From contig CAJJOO010000080.1 of NCBI GenBank assembly GCA_905193395.1, positions 1-6,742 of the forward strand: 6,742 bases of DNA. Reading direction: 5' to 3'. Positions 5,166 through 6,742 of the stretch are shown here, in pieces. Under the pieces are notes generated by a model that saw only the letters and a list, made by a program, of their open reading frames with translations, was not told where the DNA came from and did no database searches. Source of the DNA: an uncultured Porphyromonadaceae bacterium. Lineage in GTDB: Bacteria; Bacteroidota; Bacteroidia; Bacteroidales; Muribaculaceae. The position numbers and the translations under genes are program-made. The number at the start of each line of letters is the position of its first letter. Within the stretch, counting starts at the first letter, position 1.

Positions 5166-6742
5166 ATGGATATCACAATTTACCTTAACTCGGCCGGCGA
5201 CGACGAATTTGCCGTAATGGCCGCACTCCGCGAATTTTTCGACCTCAGTTTCGGCGAGGCACGCGACCTTATATCCGGCGCGCCGTCCGCACTCCCGTCC
5301 CTGGATTCCGCGCGCGTCGACGCCCTTGTCAGTGCCCTCGAAGCCGCAGGAGCCTCAGTCAGCCTCGATTCCGAAGCCGCCGAACAGACCGATATTTCAG
5401 TCCCCGGACCGGTTGAGACCTACATTGCCCCTTCACTGGCCGAACAGTACGGCAATCCCGAAGTGAAACCGCGCGTGCGCCACTTCCTCCTGGAAATCAC
5501 CGGCACACGCGGCGCCGACACCGTCCGGGCCGTACGCCTGCTGACCGACGGTACCGGTTGTTCCCGCCGCGAAGCACAGCAGATGATGGAGCAGGTGCCC
5601 TCGCGAGTGGAATGGGACGCCCTGCCCGACGAAGCCGAGGCCCTGGCCGACGAACTGTCGGAAGCCGGAATTTCTGTCCGTCTGCGCCGCAAACTGAAAT
5701 ACACCTTTGCCGACAATATGGTGCGCCTCACCATCGCCTCCTGCGAACGCTACGCTCTGGAAGGCGCAGGTATATTGCTGGCAGACATCGCCGATATTCC
5801 TATCGACAAGGCCTTCGACATCCTGATTGACGCCCCCTCGTGGGTGGATTTCCAATGCGAGGACGAGGACCAGGCACAGAAATACGTCGACATGCTCAAG
5901 GACGAGGGCGTCAATGCCGATTATATCTATCTGGCGCCACTCGACGAGCAGGACGACGTAGACCCCGCCGAAGCCGAATACGAAATCCAGATTATGAAAG
6001 TCGAGGACCCGCAGGCCGCAATCTCGATTCTCGACGGCAATCTTCAGGACGAGGACGCCGAAACATTAGCCGAACTTCTCGAAGACCTGCCCGCGACGGT
6101 CGACACCAACACCATGACGCCCGATGAGGCCGCCGAACTGGGCAACAGCCTTTATATGGCCGGCTGCGACGTTCTGGTGGTACCCTACGACCAGGATGAG
6201 GATGAGGATGAGGATGAAGATGACGGAGACGACGAGGAAGAAGGCGAAGGAGAAACGGCTGAGGAAGAGGAATATAACGAGGAAGATTACGACGAGGAAT
6301 TCCAGCCCGGCGAAATCCCCTCGCTGCCGGCGGCCTACCGCATCCTTGTTCTCGACGAGGGCGATGACAGCGAGGAATCGCGCCACATCGTCAACACCCT
6401 CACCACGCGCCCCTTCATGCAGATTCAGGACGACTTCCGTTCGCTGCCCTTTGAAATCCTCACCGACGGCCGCGATGACGACCTTGCCATCACGCGCATC
6501 CACTCGCTGATGGATTTCGGTATTCCGCTGGTCACCAACTATGCCCCGGCCGCCGAACCGGTGCGCATCATCATACGCAAAGAAGGTCCCGACCGCAGTG
6601 CCCTGATTCGCGCCATAGCCGACGCTACCGGCGTCGAACCTTTCATAGCCCGTAACTTCATCGGCAACCTGCCCGGCGCAATCGACCTCGACAAAGGCTC
6701 CGCAAGCCAGATTGAGGCCATCTGCGAAAACTTCCGCGCCAC
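5166..6742 (+). CDS. Tandem L7/L12 C-terminal-like (ClpS-fold) repeat protein, 3' end outside window
   Basis: An uninterrupted frame from ATG 5166 to the window edge (525 complete codons, no stop). It is a very acidic, Ala-rich, apparently soluble protein without signal peptide or membrane segment. About six degenerate ~70-residue units follow the beta-helix-helix-beta-helix-beta pattern of the L7/L12 C-terminal domain: residues ~2-67, 105-174, 185-256, 271-339, 391-459 and 466 onward. Unit 1 is the clearest (ALREFFDLSFGEARDLISGA, 20-39, then LVSALEAAGASVSL, 54-67). Unit 2 has REAQQMMEQVP and LADELSEAGISVRL. Unit 6 has LIRAIADATGVEPFIARNFI (480-499). A run of 35 residues (344-378) containing 27 Asp/Glu separates units 4 and 5. 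The family is assigned by eye. It could act as a scaffold or adaptor that docks translation factors or substrates, but no function is demonstrated. It starts 13 nt after the HPPK-like gene and is probably co-transcribed with tex. Confidence 0.8.
   Translation, partial: MDITIYLNSAGDDEFAVMAALREFFDLSFGEARDLISGAPSALPSLDSARVDALVSALEAAGASVSLDSEAAEQTDISVPGPVETYIAPSLAEQYGNPEVKPRVRHFLLEITGTRGADTVRAVRLLTDGTGCSRREAQQMMEQVPSRVEWDALPDEAEALADELSEAGISVRLRRKLKYTFADNMVRLTIASCERYALEGAGILLADIADIPIDKAFDILIDAPSWVDFQCEDEDQAQKYVDMLKDEGVNADYIYLAPLDEQDDVDPAEAEYEIQIMKVEDPQAAISILDGNLQDEDAETLAELLEDLPATVDTNTMTPDEAAELGNSLYMAGCDVLVVPYDQDEDEDEDEDDGDDEEEGEGETAEEEEYNEEDYDEEFQPGEIPSLPAAYRILVLDEGDDSEESRHIVNTLTTRPFMQIQDDFRSLPFEILTDGRDDDLAITRIHSLMDFGIPLVTNYAPAAEPVRIIIRKEGPDRSALIRAIADATGVEPFIARNFIGNLPGAIDLDKGSASQIEAICENFRA
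5169..6742 (+). repeat. Array of six divergent L7/L12-CTD-like protein repeats
   Basis: Approximate DNA spans of the units are 5169-5366, 5478-5687, 5718-5933, 5976-6182, 6336-6542 and 6561 to the edge. Each has a first beta strand (ITIYL, HFLLEI, VRLTIA, YEIQIM, YRILVL, VRIII), two helices with a central Pro near the end of the second (GAPSAL, EQVPSRV, DAPSWV, EDLPATV, RSLPFEI, GNLPGAI), then a third helix; units 1-5 show a closing strand. The units share pattern rather than nucleotide identity, so the duplications are old. Unit 6 is cut by the window edge after its third helix begins, and more units may follow. Confidence 0.65.
6195..6224 (+). repeat. Short in-frame hexanucleotide repeat in the acidic linker
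   Basis: GATGAG occurs three times in a row (6195-6212), followed by the variants GATGAA (6213-6218) and GATGAC (6219-6224). This encodes an alternating Asp-Glu run at the start of the acidic linker. Because the unit is six bases, gain or loss of copies would lengthen or shorten the linker without breaking the frame. Codon use here (GAT, GAG, GAA) departs from the C-ending preference of the surrounding gene, consistent with expansion by replication slippage. Confidence 0.7.

Noticed and set aside
6195..6224. GATGAG tandem copies considered as a CRISPR or regulatory repeat
   Set aside because: The copies are six bases with no spacers, lie in frame inside a gene, and encode an Asp-Glu run, so a coding microsatellite explains them.
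5433..6503. Minus-strand and alternative plus-frame open frames between 5433 and 6510
   Set aside because: They overlap the continuous plus-strand frame starting at ATG 5166. That frame shows coherent domain repeats and C-ending codon preference; the others are Arg- or Val-rich shadows, including one hydrophobic run that is just the reverse strand of the acidic linker.

Overview
The window looks like part of a Bacteroidota chromosome, most likely a GC-rich member of the Bacteroidales (Muribaculaceae would fit, but this is inference). Three things in the sequence support this. The promoter has the Bacteroides-type form TTTG-N20-TAnnTTTG. The start codons lack Shine-Dalgarno sequences. The acyltransferase, phosphoesterase and Tex resemble the forms common in that phylum. 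Codons strongly prefer C or G at the third position, which also produces long meaningless open frames on the opposite strand. I see no mobile element, CRISPR array, rRNA or tRNA.

Layout. Positions 1-49 are the last codons of an upstream gene. A short spacer with two hairpins (50-118) follows and probably ends that transcript. A Bacteroidota promoter (159-190) then drives a compact run of five genes, all on the + strand: a PlsB/PlsC-type glycerolipid acyltransferase (216-1406); a membrane-anchored calcineurin-like metallophosphoesterase (1439-2623); the RNA-binding factor Tex (2628-4754); a small protein related to the folate enzyme HPPK/FolK (4751-5152); and a long acidic protein running off the right edge (5166-6742+). 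Gaps between the genes are 32 nt, 4 nt, a 4-nt ATGA overlap and 13 nt, so they are very likely one operon.

Most notable content. The last gene has no stop codon in the window. It reads as a chain of about six degenerate copies of a roughly 70-residue domain resembling the C-terminal domain of ribosomal protein L7/L12 (the fold shared with the adaptor ClpS), with a very acidic linker between copies four and five. L7/L12 normally carries one such domain per chain, so a tandem array on one polypeptide is unusual. It lies downstream of Tex, a nucleic-acid-binding protein, which suggests but does not prove a role around translation, transcription or proteolysis. The HPPK-like protein before it keeps the metal-binding Asp-x-Asp but seems to have lost the catalytic arginines, so it may be a pseudoenzyme. 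The first two genes point to phospholipid or lipid A metabolism at the inner membrane; how they relate to the last three genes is not evident from sequence.
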